This document shows positions 44,812-57,184 of a stretch of 64,000 nt of DNA, in pieces. The translations under genes and the position numbers were made by a program. This stretch comes from Gymnothorax reevesii (lineage: Eukaryota; Chordata; Actinopteri; Anguilliformes; Muraenidae). The first letter of the stretch is position 1, and the number at the start of each line of letters is the position of its first letter. The notes under the pieces are model-generated. The model was given only the letters and a program-made list of their open reading frames with translations. It was not told the origin of the DNA and did no database searches. The stretch is taken from assembly GCA_029721435.1 (NCBI GenBank), contig CM056583.1:91617620-91681619 (forward strand), in the 5' to 3' direction.

Positions 44812-45720
44812 GTCACTATGATGATAAACTGATGTCACTTTTGTCTATTCTGTCTGACTAGAGGAAGGACATCATGCTCCCCCCCAGCAAATCAGCTGAA
44901 ATAAATTAGCCTGAAACACGAGAAAAACTCTCGGAAAATTCAGTTGAAAGAGTGACATCACACATGGTCGCCTTAGACTATGCCTTATGTGCAGAGAAAC
45001 AGCAACAGAAAACTGTTGCAACTGAGCTTTTCCACTGTACGCTAACTAACAAACCAGCCGTCTCAGCCGTTTTATATTGCAAGTAACATCATCCGACTTA
45101 AACGGGAGGATAAAGTAGTTGCTGGACGACACACACTGCTCTGGTTCTAACACTACGCCACCTATGGTGGGTGCACCGCCACCTATGTATTTGTAAACAA
45201 CTCATTCTAGGCTACTAGAAAGCTTTCATTTGTATGCAATTGTGATTATACTTCGGTAAATACGTATTTATGAAAGACATACTTGATTTTTGCTAATGAA
45301 AAGCCAAATAAGTTACACACTGTACCTTTACCGAATAGAAAATAGCCACCAATCTTTGATTGATGTAAAATTAGTTGATAACTTACTTTTCAACTACTTG
45401 TCTGTGATTTTGTTTGAACCCAAACACGGGCACAATTTTTTTTAAATCTATGGCATCCTCGGCTGGAATGTAGACTAGACAACAAAGTCAAAAATGACAT
45501 TAAATGCTATTAAAGCAGAAATAACAGGACAGCATTTAAGTTCGGTGCACAAATTTCATGGTAAAAATGACAAAATATGTGAAATCTGAGCAGGTCGATC
45601 AGATCAGCTGGCAGGACGCTGCACTCACGTTTCGCGCTCAGTGGAGCATGAGGTCACCTGCAAGACCGAGCAAAATAGCGTCGCTCACAGATACGCGCTC
45701 GGTGGAATCTAGACGTAACT
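44812..45720. other. Spacer
   Basis: Mostly AT-rich. The end (45590-45720) is CpG-richer and holds the inverted partner of the 42091-42135 segment. No gene. Confidence 0.35.
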
Positions 45721-45744
45721 GCAGCGCAGCCAGGTTACAGTGGA
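45721..45744. repeat. Isolated unit of the 28-bp satellite
   Basis: GCAGCGCAGCCAGGTTACAG followed by TGGACTGACT matches the outlying units at 41.9 and 48.2 kb. Confidence 0.65.
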
Positions 45745-45920
45745 CTGACTGTCACAGGTGAAACACATGATTCTACATGTGAAATACACGTGATCACATG
45801 TGAATAACGTGAGTAAATGTCACCTCATGTGGAATGGGAGATTTCCTTAAATTTCACATGTGAAAACATGTTGGTTATATGAGGTCACATGTAGTTACAT
45901 GGTGAAAGCAAAATTCACGT
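45745..45920. repeat. CACATGTG-rich palindromic segment (left)
   Basis: Many overlapping CACATGTGA, CACGTGATCACATG and TCACATG words in both orientations. A similar segment lies at about 48090-48200 in inverted arrangement, with isolated satellite units immediately outside both. Confidence 0.5.
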
Positions 45921-48089
45921 GGTCGTTGACACGATTCAATTTTTCCTCTCTCTACTTCATGCGTTCATTTTTCCAAATATTGGGGACATCTCTGTTCTAT
46001 TGTTTATGACATCTTCATTTCAATTTCATCGCTTGAGTCATGTATCTACTTTACTACAAGGTTCGTTAAAATACATATTATTTATTAACATATACACTGG
46101 CATCATTAATTTAAATTACAGTAGATTTTCATGGAGTCATACGATTGTAGCTCCAACATTGAAATTTGTTTTTTTTTTTCTTCTGTATTTTATTTTCCAT
46201 CAGTCACAATCTGAGGTCAAATATTAATAAGTATTTGCACTACAATAAATTCATTTTCGTTCCTGTTGCTAGGATGTGTTACCCCGCCCATTTTGAAAAG
46301 ACATGGCGCGATTGGCAGTTTTAATGCCGTTAAGCAGTTTGAAAATCATGGGTCTGTTGCATATTTTTTAAGCACTGGAAAGAAGCGGGGTTTGTACGTG
46401 ATAAGATAATATATGATGACTGTATTGCATTGTAATTTCTTTCCTGAGATAAAGCAAATCAGCCGTGCGCATTTTGGGAAAAAGCATTGTGTTTTTGGAC
46501 TTAGTTGTGTTTGCGGATAAACTTTTGTGCGCCGGGTGCTTAAGAAGCACTGTTATTTATTGTCTGCTGTTGAACTGATCAGCTAAAATAGTAAAATAAG
46601 TTCTTTAGATAGCGAGCTAGCTAGCTTTGGCCAACTCGCTAACGTAACAGCTATAGATGGTACCAAGCATTTAAGGTAGGGCTTCCTGCTGTAGAAAAAT
46701 GACACATAACCTGATGACAGCGTTATTTTCATCGAAGGAGAAGAGTGAATGTTCAGTGACTGGGAAGGAAGGAGATGGGTGAGAGGAAATTTGCCAGCTT
46801 TGGACTTATTTTACAGGCCCTCTTGAAAACATTGAACAGTTGTGTCAGACAAAGAGCAAAATAATGAAGGATTACTGAATACATTTTCTTTTGTTTTCGC
46901 TTTATTTGGCAAGAAAAAAATGTGCACTTTTCAATTGGTGTCAATGGAGCTTGTGCATCTCTGGCCACAAAATTGCATTCTTGGGAAATGCGGAAGCAGG
47001 AAGCTAACATGCTAACTGGCTGAAGGTACTTCCTCGTTCTCTCTGGTTCTATTATATATCTCTATGCTTATTACTCGGGCCTGTCGGCCACGAGTCTAAG
47101 TTTCAGCTCCGTTCTTCTTTATTTAAATTTTTTTTTGGGGGAGTCGCGATTATCCTGCTCATGCGCGCACGCGGTTTCGCGATTGGCCCAGGCCTAGACC
47201 TGCCTGAGTACAGGCTCTGAGGAGCCTCTTGTTGATTTCAATAAAACAGTTGGGGGTCTGCAGTTTAAACTCGATACATTTTGCAAACATCCTGCTTTCA
47301 AACTAGGCATAAGGTACATACATCAAAAAAGTGTACCAGTATGTAAATACAAATATGAGATTATTTTTCATTAGTATGAACATGAATGCATTTATGAATA
47401 CAAGTAAAATCGGTGCATCCTGATGAATACAAATACTTTCAGAATAGTCACATACATTCATGATATATGTGGCATCATGTCCTCCATTTTATTAATGGAG
47501 CAAAAAAGAGAAAATTCCACGAAAGCCATAAATATGATTATTTACCAGTAAAGAATGCAACTTTTAATTCAAGTCTTCATTTGTACTAAACTTAATACAC
47601 CAGTCGTGATACCTATATAAGTTGTGTGTCTCTGAATCATGTAAAATTAGATCTTGAATTCATAAAATTATACACTGGATGTGAATACTACTTTTAATAT
47701 GAATAGGAGTGCGAACACTTTTGAATTGATTTCCATGAACAGGAATATGAAATGGGAGGAATATGCCTACTGAATACCAATGCTCCATCACTGTTAGAGT
47801 CACTTTTTCTTCACAAGCCATTTATAGCTAAATATGCCTACTTTTATATTACTATTTTTTATGCCTACTTTTATTATTTTCCAGATCATGAGAGACTGAA
47901 GTTCCCCGGCACAGAGCTGCTCAGATACAGAGAGTCATGGCCCAGGAATTTAAAGACTTTTTGAAACTTAAGGAATGAAAAAATAATTGTTGCAGATGTA
48001 GTGTTTAATAAAATGTTTTGCGTGCCTGACTTGCGGTTTCGATTTGCAGAGATGAAGCCATTATTCAAACAACATGAGACTTTATCATT
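45921..48089. other. AT-rich non-coding stretch
   Basis: No gene recognised. A more complex, GC-richer part lies at about 47060-47260 with AATAAA near 47238. Confidence 0.4.
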
Positions 48090-48214
48090 CCACATGGCAT
48101 CACATATTTGGAGCACATGGGACCACGTGTGAGTCCCAATTTCACACATATTCTGTCACATGTGATCACGTTTTTTTCTTTATGTGGTTGCATGTGACTT
48201 TTTCATTAGGGGTG

Positions 48215-51200
48215 CAGCAAGGTTATGGTGGAGTAACTGTGCAGTGCAGCTACATTACAGTGGACTGACTCTACAGTGCAGCTGGGTTAGTGCGGATGGA
48301 CTGTGCAAGGTAGCTGGGTCACTCTGTCATCACTATGCAGTCTAGTTAATTAATGGCAATGGGATTTTGCAGTGCAGCTTGTTTATGTTGGGCTGATTGT
48401 GTGTTGCAACTGGTTTATTGCCAACTAAAATGACAATATTGTGCAGATGGATTATGCAGCTGGGTAAGTGTGGACTGTGTAGTGCAGCTGGGTTATGATT
48501 GCCAGTACAGTGCATCTGGGTTATCATGTACAGTTCAGTGCAGCTGGGTTATGATGGACAGTTCAGTGCAGCTGGGTTATGATGGCCAGTTCAGTGCAGC
48601 TGGGTTATGACGGCCAGTTCAGTACAGCTGGGTCATGATGGACAGTTCAGTGCAGCTGGGTTATGATGGCCAGTTCAGTACAGCTGGGTTATGATGGACA
48701 GTTCAGTGCAACTGGGTTATGATGGACAGTTCAGTGCAGCTGGGTTATGATGTACAGTTCAGTGCAGCTGGGTTATGATGGACAGTTCAGTGCAACTGGG
48801 TTATGATGGCCAGTTCAGTACAGCTGGGCTATGATGTACAGTTCAGTGCAGCTGGGTTATGATGTACAGTTCAGTGCAGCTAGGTTATAATGGACAGTAC
48901 AGTGCAGCTGGGTTATGATGGACAGTACAGTGCAGCTGGGTTATGATGTACAGTTCAGTGCAGCTGGGTTATGATGGACAATTCAGTGCAGCTGGGCTAT
49001 GATGGACAGTTCAGAGCAGCTGGGTTACGATGGACAGTTCATTGCAGCTGGGTTATGATGGACTGTTCAGTGCAGCTGGGTTATGATGTACAGTTCAGTG
49101 CAGCTAGGTTATAATGGACAGTACAGTGCAGCTGGGTTATGATGGACAGTACAGTGCAGCTGGGTTATGATGTACAGTTCAGTGCAGCTGGGTTATGATG
49201 GACAATTTAGTGCAGCTGGGCTATGATGGACAGTTCAGAGCAGCTGGGTTACGATGGACAGTTCATTGCAGCTGGGTTATGATGGACTGTTCAGTGCAGC
49301 TGGGTTATGACGGACAGTTCAGTGCAGCTGGGTTATGATGGACACTTCAGTGCAGCTGGATTATGATGGAAGGATCAGTGCAGCTGGGTTATGATGGACA
49401 GTTCAATGCAGCTGGGTAATAATGGACAGTTCAGAGCAGCTGGTTTATTATGGACAGTTCAGTACAGCTGGGTTATGATGGACTGTTCAGTGCAGCTGGG
49501 TTATGACGGACAGTTCAGTGCAGCTGGGTTATGACGGACTGTTCAGTGCAGCTGGGTTATGACGGACAGTTCAGTGCAGCTGGGTTATGACGGACAGTTC
49601 AGTGCAGCTGGGTTATGATGTACAGTTCAATGCAGCTGGGTAATGATGGACAGTTCAGAGCAGCTGGTTTATTATGGACAGTTCAGTACAGCTGGTTTGT
49701 GATGGACAGTTCAGTGCAGCTGGGTTACGATGGACAGTTCAATGCAGCTGGGTTATGATGTACAGTTCAGAGCAGCTGGTTTATTATGGACAGTTCAGTA
49801 CAGCTGGGTTATGATGTACAGTTCAGAGCAGCTGGTTTATTATGGACAGTTCAGTACAGCTGGGTTATGATGGACTGTTCAGTGCAGCTGGGTTATGACG
49901 GACAGTTCAGTGCAGCTGGGTTATGACGGACTGTTCAGTGCAGCTGGGTTATGACGGACAGTTCAGTGCAGCTGGGTTATGACGGACAGTTCAGTGCAGC
50001 TGGGTTATGATGTACAGTTCAATGCAGCTGGGTAATGATGGACAGTTCAGAGCAGCTGGTTTATTATGGACAGTTCAGTACAGCTGGTTTGTGATGGACA
50101 GTTCAGTGCAGCTGGGTTACGATGGACAGTTCAGTGCAGCTGCGTTATGATGGACAGTTCATTTCAGCTGGGTTATGATGTGCAGTTCAGTGCAACTGAA
50201 TTATGATGGACAGTTCAGTGCAGCTGGGTTTTGATGGACAGTTCAGTGCAGCAGGGTTATGATGGACAGTTCAGTGCAGCTGGGTTATGATGGACAGTAC
50301 AGTGCAGCTGGGTTATGATGGACAATTCAGTGCAGCTGGGTTATGATGGACAGTACAGTGCAGCTTGGTTATGATGTGCAGTTCAGTGCAACTGAATTAT
50401 GATGGACAGTTCAGTGCAGCTGGGTTTTGATGGGCAGTTAATTGCAGCTGGGTTATGATGGACAGTTCAGTGCAGCTGGGTTATGATGGACTTTACAGTG
50501 CAGCTGGGTTACGATGTACAGTTCAGTGCAGCTGCGTTATGATGGACAGTTCATTTCAGCTGGGTTATGATGTGCAGTTCAGTGCAACTGAATTATGATG
50601 GACAGTTCAGTGCAGCTGGGTTTTGATGGACAGTTCAGTGCAGCTGGGTTTTGATGGACAGTTCAGTGCAGCAGGGTTATGATGGACAGTTCAGTGCAGC
50701 TGGGTTATGATGGACAGTACAGTGCAGCTGGGTTATGATGGACAATTCAGTGCAGCTGGGTTATGATGGACAGTACAGTGCAGCTTGGTTATGATGTGCA
50801 GTTCAGTGCAACTGAATTATGATGGACAGTTCAGTGCAGCTGGGTTTTGATGGGCAGTTAATTGCAGCTGGGTTATGATGGACAGTTCAGTGCAGCTGGG
50901 TTACGATGGACTGTTCAGTGCAGCTGGGTTATGATGAACAGTTCAGTGCAGCTGGGTTATGATGGACAGTTCAGTGCAGCTGGTTTATTATGGACAGTTC
51001 AGTGCAGCTGGGTTATGATGTACAGTTCAGTGCAGCTGGGTTATGATGGACAGTTCAGTGCAGCTGGTTTATGATGAACAGTTCAGTGCAGCTGGGTTAT
51101 GATGGACAGTTCAGTGCAGCTGGTTTATTATGGACAGTTCAGTGCAGCTGGGTTATGATGTACAGTTCAGTGCAGCTGGGTTATGATGGACAGTTCAGTG

Positions 51201-51775
51201 CAGCTGGTTTATGATGAACAGTTCAGTGCAGCTGGGTTATGATGGACAGTTCAGTGCAGCTGGTTTATTATGGACAGTTCAGTGCAGCTGGCTTATGATG
51301 TACAGTTCAGTGCAGCTGGGTTATGATGGACAGTTCAGTGCAGCTGGTTTATGATGAACAGTTCAGTGCAGCTGGGTTATGATGGACAGTTCAGTGCAGC
51401 TGGTTTATTATGGACAGTTCAGTGCAGCTGGGTTATGATGGACAGTTCAGTGCAGCTGGGTTACGATGGACTGTTCAGTGCAGCTGGGTTACGATGTACA
51501 GTTCAGTACAGCTGGGTTATGATGGACAGTTCAGTGCAGCTGGTTTATTATGGACAGTTCAGTGCAGCTGGGTTATGATGTACAGTTCAGTGCAGCTGGG
51601 TTATGATGGACAGTTCAGTGCAGCTGGGTTATGATGTACAGTTCAGTGCAGCTGGGTTATGATGGACAGTTCAGTGCAGCTGCGTTATGATGGACAGTTC
51701 ATTTCAGCTGGGTTATGATGTACAGTTCAGTGCAGCTGGGTTATGATGGACAGTATATTGCAGCTGGGTTGACTG
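48215..51775. repeat. 28-bp satellite I, ~127 units
   Basis: Unit built from GCAGCTGGGTTATGATGGAC plus AGTTCAGT. The first units (48215-48500) are diverged and irregular; regular 28-bp periodicity follows. Variants (TACAGTTC, TTTATTATGG, GAACAG, ACTGAATT) show larger periods: 392 bp (14 units; e.g. TGCGTTATGA at 50141 and 50533) and 140 bp (5 units; GGTTTATGATGAAC at about 51066, 51206 and 51346). Each unit carries CAGCTG, an E-box core. Open frames here come from the 84-bp (3-unit) frame cycle and are not genes. Confidence 0.95.
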
Positions 51776-52440
51776 TACTGAAGACCTGCTGGTCAGGGCC
51801 CCTAAAAATGATGATAATGTAAGAGCAAATGGCTGGGGAACCTGGGTAATGCAAAGAAGAGAATTTACTGAAAAATATGCGGGAAGAAATGTTTTTAAAT
51901 AGAGGTTGGATAGTGAAACAGACGGAACAGCACCGCCCACACGCAGCACCCTGCGAACGAACAAACTGTTCTAACACACTGTGAACAAATGGCTGAGCGA
52001 ACATTACTTATCCATCAAAACAGAATCAGCTGTGCGCACGGCATTCAAAAAATGATATAATAACTCATATGTGCGCGATGGTGCTGATATTTGCACATGC
52101 ATTACTGCTGGTGCTTATTTCAAGTTGTGTGCGTGAAGTTTCAAGTTGCGTATTTATATTCCCCCCCAGGACTTTTATTTTGTTGAGCTGAGTAGGCCAT
52201 GTAATCAAAATGGCTGCTATTAAACCTTTGACCTCAGCACAGAACAGAGGAATTGAAAGCGTGAGGAGCACACAGTTCTTTACTAGCTAAAACTAATCAT
52301 ATTTTGGTTAAAATATGACTACATTTGACTAACTAGGCAACCATATGAAACATTTGAGTTGAATTGAGTTTATTGAACCTTACGTTTGTACTTTCATCAT
52401 TTATTTCACTAACACCACATGTTCGGAGACCTGCAGTTTG
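51776..52440. other. Unique spacer, no gene recognised
   Basis: Between satellite I and the 25-bp array. Repeated at 54847-55514 in the second copy. Short frames have no known motif. Confidence 0.5.
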
Positions 52441-52925
52441 TTTCCTCTGCCTGCCTGCCTGCCGCACTCCTCTGCCTGCCTGCCTGCCTGCCGCACTCCT
52501 CTGCCTGCCTGCCTGCCGCACTCCTCTCCCTGCCTGCCAGCCGCACTCCTCTGCCTGCCTGCCTGCCGCACTCCTCTCCCTGCCTGCCAGCCGCACTCCT
52601 CTCCCTGCCTGCCTGCCGCACTCTTCTGCCTGCCTGTCTGCCGCACTCCTCTGCCTGCCTGCCTGCCGCACTCCTCTCCCTGCCTGTCTGCCGCACTCCT
52701 CTGCCTGCCTGCCTGCCGCACTCCTCTGCCTGCCTGCCTGCCGCACTCCTCTCCCTGCCTGCCAGCCGCACTCCTCTCCCTGCCTGCCAGCCGCACTCCT
52801 CTCCCTGCCTGCCGCACTCTTCTGCCTGCCTGTCTGCCGCACTCCTCTGCCTGCCTGCCTGCCGCACTCCTCTCCCTGCCTGCCTGCCGTACTCCTCTGC
52901 CTGCCTGCCTGCCGTACTCACCTGT
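52441..52925. repeat. 25-bp CTGCC-rich minisatellite, ~19 units (copy 1)
   Basis: Units of TGCCTGCCTGCCTGCC plus GCACTCCTC, mostly 25 bp, with 21- and 29-bp variants and CCAG/GTCTG substitutions. The unit has no stop in several frames on either strand, which produces overlapping frames rich in LPACR/AGRQR; these are artefacts. Confidence 0.95.
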
Positions 52926-53539
52926 TTGCTCTGCTCCACCATCTCATCGCAGACCGAAGGTACAGTTTAAGACCATTTTGACAGCTGGTCAGAGAAGCAA
53001 ACTCAAGCCTCCATTGATGGGTATTTTTTGAAATGGAAAATATGCCATTATACCCCACTCTCATCAACACAAAGCCCTGCAATTACAAAGAAAACAATCT
53101 CCTCACTCAGCTGATCCTCAGCCTTAGTTTTGTTACACTAACACACACTAACACCTCAGGATCAGGGCAAAAATTACACATCCAATCAGAATCAACCAAA
53201 TTTCAGCCTGTGGTGGAAATGAATTTATTCCTGTAAGAGACTCTCAGAGACTGAGATTGTAGAAAAAGGCTCCCGCCTTCACTATATGCATATAGTTTCC
53301 AAGTTACATGCAGAACAAGGACAAAAGGATTCCCCGTTGCTTGGATTTTTGTATGAGTTTTGTATTTGTTTCGGCAAACGCACAACCTAGGTTACAAGGA
53401 TAAGCGATTTGTAACTAAATTTCTCCCACACAGCCCAACTGACACAAAATTATATCTTATATCAAAAACTGAGGACCACCCTGAAGAGGCAGAGACTCAG
53501 TGAGCACCGGCTGGCCGCACAGAGCGGCAGGCACTAGTC
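52926..53539. other. Unique sequence right of 25-bp array
   Basis: No gene recognised. Duplicated at 56576-57184. Confidence 0.5.
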
Positions 53540-53929
53540 CAGTGGTTCTCAAACTCGGTCCTGGCGCCCCCCTGTGTACGCTGCTTTTTGTTCCCGCCAC
53601 AACTGCAATTGTAAGATTTTAACGAGCTGTTGATTAGTTTTAATTAGGCGCATTTATGCAAATATCCACATTGACGTATATTGGCTGAGAGAAACAATTT
53701 AACCAAACATTTAATCAACATAAACAATCAAAAGCTTCCTCATTGGTGAAACTCTTGACACATGGTGGCCAAACCCGACAATTTACTTGGCAAACAATGG
53801 AGTCACACCTGTTGTGTTTTCTGTTGATTTGATTTGGTTCAGGCAGGTTATTTGGGAAAAACTCCTGTTTTCAGAAACCTAATTTGAGGCTTATTGATTT
53901 TCTCAGAGTCTAATCTGATCTGTTTAGAC
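53540..53929. mobile_element. hAT-type MITE, copy 3, cut by the duplication junction
   Basis: Identical to the first 375-390 bp of the copy at 57185 and starts CAGTGGTTCTCAAACT. At TCTGATCTGTTTA it switches into satellite I (GACAGTTCAGTG), marking the duplication breakpoint. Confidence 0.88.
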
Positions 53930-54846
53930 AGTTCAGTGCAGCAGGGTTATGATGGACAGTTCAGTGCAGCTGGGTTATGATGGACAGTACAGTGCAGCTG
54001 GGTTATGATGGACAATTCAGTGCAGCTGGGTTATGATGGACAGTACAGTGCAGCTTGGTTATGATGTGCAGTTCAGTGCAACTGAATTATGATGGACAGT
54101 TCAGTGCAGCTGGGTTTTGATGGGCAGTTAATTGCAGCTGGGTTATGATGGACAGTTCAGTGCAGCTGGGTTACGATGGACTGTTCAGTGCAGCTGGGTT
54201 ATGATGAACAGTTCAGTGCAGCTGGGTTATGATGGACAGTTCAGTGCAGCTGGTTTATTATGGACAGTTCAGTGCAGCTGGGTTATGATGTACAGTTCAG
54301 TGCAGCTGGGTTATGATGGACAGTTCAGTGCAGCTGGTTTATGATGAACAGTTCAGTGCAGCTGGGTTATGATGGACAGTTCAGTGCAGCTGGTTTATTA
54401 TGGACAGTTCAGTGCAGCTGGGTTATGATGTACAGTTCAGTGCAGCTGGGTTATGATGGACAGTTCAGTGCAGCTGGTTTATGATGAACAGTTCAGTGCA
54501 GCTGGGTTATGATGGACAGTTCAGTGCAGCTGGTTTATTATGGACAGTTCAGTGCAGCTGGGTTATGATGGACAGTTCAGTGCAGCTGGGTTACGATGGA
54601 CTGTTCAGTGCAGCTGGGTTACGATGTACAGTTCAGTACAGCTGGGTTATGATGGACAGTTCAGTGCAGCTGGTTTATTATGGACAGTTCAGTGCAGCTG
54701 GGTTATGATGTACAGTTCAGTGCAGCTGGGTTATGATGGACAGTTCAGTGCAGCTGGGTTATGATGTACAGTTCAGTGCAGCTGGGTTATGATGTACAGT
54801 TCAGTGCAGCTGGGTTATGATGGACAGTATATTGCAGCTGGGTTGA
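53930..54846. repeat. 28-bp satellite I, second array, ~33 units
   Basis: Direct copy of the right end of the main array (from 50660), ending at the same TATATTGCAGCTGGGTTGAC junction. Confidence 0.93.
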
Positions 54847-55514
54847 CTGTACTGAAGACCTGCTGGTCAGGGCCCCTAAAAATGATGATAATGTAAGAGC
54901 AAAAGGCTGGGGAACCTGGGTAATGCAAAGAAGAGAATTTACTGAAAAATATGCGGGAAGAAATGTTTTTAAATAGAGGTTGGATAGTGAAACAGACGGA
55001 ACAGCACCGCCCACACGCAGCACCCTGCGAACGAACAAACTGTTCTAACACACTGTGAACAAATGGCTGAGCGAACATTACTTATCCATCAAAACAGAAT
55101 CAGCTGTGCGCACGGCATTCAAAAAATGATATAATAACTCATATGTGCGCGATGGTGCTGATATTTGCACATGCATTACTGCTGGTGCTTATTTCAAGTT
55201 GTGTGCGTGAAGTTTCAAGTTGCGTATTTATATTCCCCCCCAGGACTTTTATTTTGTTGAGCTGAGTAGGCCATGTAATCAAAATGGCTGCTATTAAACC
55301 TTTGACCTCAGCACAGAACAGAGGAATTGAAAGCGTGAGGAGCACACAGTTCTTTACTAGCTAAAACTAATCATATTTTGGTTAAAATATGACTACATTT
55401 GACTAACTAGGCAACCATATGAAACATTTGAGTTGAATTGAGTTTATTGAACCTTACGTTTGTACTTTCATCATTTATTTCACTAACACCACATGTTCGG
55501 AGACCTGCAGTTTG

Positions 55515-56575
55515 TTTCCTCTGCCTGCCTGCCTGCCACACTCCTCTGCCTGCCTGCCTGCCGCACTCCTCTGCCTGCCTGTCTGCCGCACTCCTCTGCC
55601 TGCCTGTCTGCCGCACTCCTCTCCCTGCCTGCCTGCCGCACTCCTCTCCCTGCCTGTCTGCCGCACTCCTCTGCCTGCCTGCCTGCCGCACTCCTCTCCC
55701 TGCCTGTCTGCCGCACTCCTCTGCCTGCCTGCCTGCCGCACTCCTCTGCCTGCCTGCCTGCCGCACTCCTCTCCCTGCCTGCCAGCCGCACTCCTCTCCC
55801 TGCCTGCCAGCCCCACTCCTCTCCCTGCCTGCCGCACTCTTCTGCCTGCCTGTCTGCCGCACTCCTCTGCCTGCCTGCCTGCCACACTCCTCTGCCTGCC
55901 TGCCTGCCGCACTCCTCTGCCTGCCTGCCTGCCGCACTCCTCTGCCTGCCTGTCTGCCGCACTCCTCTCCCTGCCTGCCTGCCGCACTCCTCTCCCTGCC
56001 TGCCTGCCGTACTCCTCTGCCTGCCTGTCTGCCGCACTCCTCTGCCTGCCTGCCAGCCGCACTCCTCTCCCTGCCTGCCTGCCGTACTCCTCTGCCTGCC
56101 TGTCTGCCGCACTCCTCTGCCTGCCTGCCAGCCGCACTCCTCTCCCTGCCTGCCGCACTCTTCTGCCTGCCTGTCTGCCGCACTCCTCTCCCTGCCTGCC
56201 TGCCGCACTCTTCTGCCTGCCTGCCTGCCGCACTCCTCTGCCTGCCTGCCTGCCGCACTCCTTTGCCTGCCTGCCTGCCGCACTCCTCTGCCTGCCTGCC
56301 TGCCGCACTCCTCTGCCTGCCTGTCTGCCGCACTCCTCTGCCTGCCTGTCTGCCGTACTCCTCTCCCTGCCTGTCTGCCGCACTCTTCTGCCTGCCTGCC
56401 TGCCGCACTCCTCTCCCTGCCTGTCTGCTGTACTCCTCTGCCTGCCTGCCTGCCTGCCGCACTCCTCTGCCTGCCTGCCTGCCGCACTCCTCTGCCTGCC
56501 TGCCTGCCGCACTCCTCTGCCTGCCTGCCTGCCGTACTCCTCTGCCTGCCTGCCTGCCGTACTCACCTGTTTGCT
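55515..56575. repeat. 25-bp CTGCC-rich minisatellite, ~42 units (copy 2)
   Basis: Same unit and flanks as 52441-52925, but more than twice as long. The expansion (or contraction in copy 1) happened after the duplication. Confidence 0.95.
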
Positions 56576-57184
56576 CTGCTCCACCATCTCATCGCAGACC
56601 GAAGGTACAGTTTAAGACCATTTTGACAGCTGGTCAGAGAAGCAAACTCAAGCCTCCATTGATGGGTATTTTTTGAAATGGAAAATATGCCATTATACCC
56701 CACTCTCATCAACACAAAGCCCTGCAATTACAAAGAAAACAATCTCCTCACTCAGCTGATCCTCAGCCTTAGTTTTGTTACACTAACACACACTAACACC
56801 TCAGGATCAGGGCAAAAATTACACATCCAATCAGAATCAACCAAATTTCAGCCTGTGGTGGAAATGAATTTATTCCTGTAAGAGACTCTCAGAGACTGAG
56901 ATTGTAGAAAAAGGCTCCCGCCTTCACTATATGCATATAGTTTCCAAGTTACATGCAGAACAAGGACAAAAGGATTCCCCGTTGCTTGGATTTTTGTATG
57001 AGTTTTGTATTTGTTTCGGCAAACGCACAACCTAGGTTACAAGGATAAGCGATTTGTAACTAAATTTCTCCCACACAGCCCAACTGACACAAAATTATAT
57101 CTTATATCAAAAACTGAGGACCACCCTGAAGAGGCAGAGACTCAGTGAGCACCGGCTGGCCGCACAGAGCGGCAGGCACTAGTC

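Larger units (their letters stand above)
50660..53929. repeat. Tandem duplication, copy 1 (3,270 bp)
   Basis: The segment runs from inside satellite I through a unique spacer, a 25-bp array and further unique sequence into the first 390 bp of a hAT MITE. It is repeated directly at 53930-57560. Unique parts are almost identical (e.g. one difference, AAATGGCTGG/AAAAGGCTGG, in the 51.8/54.9-kb spacers). Confidence 0.93.

Noticed and set aside
41951..48213. ACCCCTAA / TTAGGGGT as telomere-like or definite transposon ends
   Set aside because: Only eight bases, with no target duplication; mentioned as a possibility only.
52409..56676. Long overlapping frames on both strands in the CTGCC arrays
   Set aside because: Open on both strands in several frames because of the 25-bp unit (75-bp cycle). 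No start context, domain or splice pattern supports a protein.
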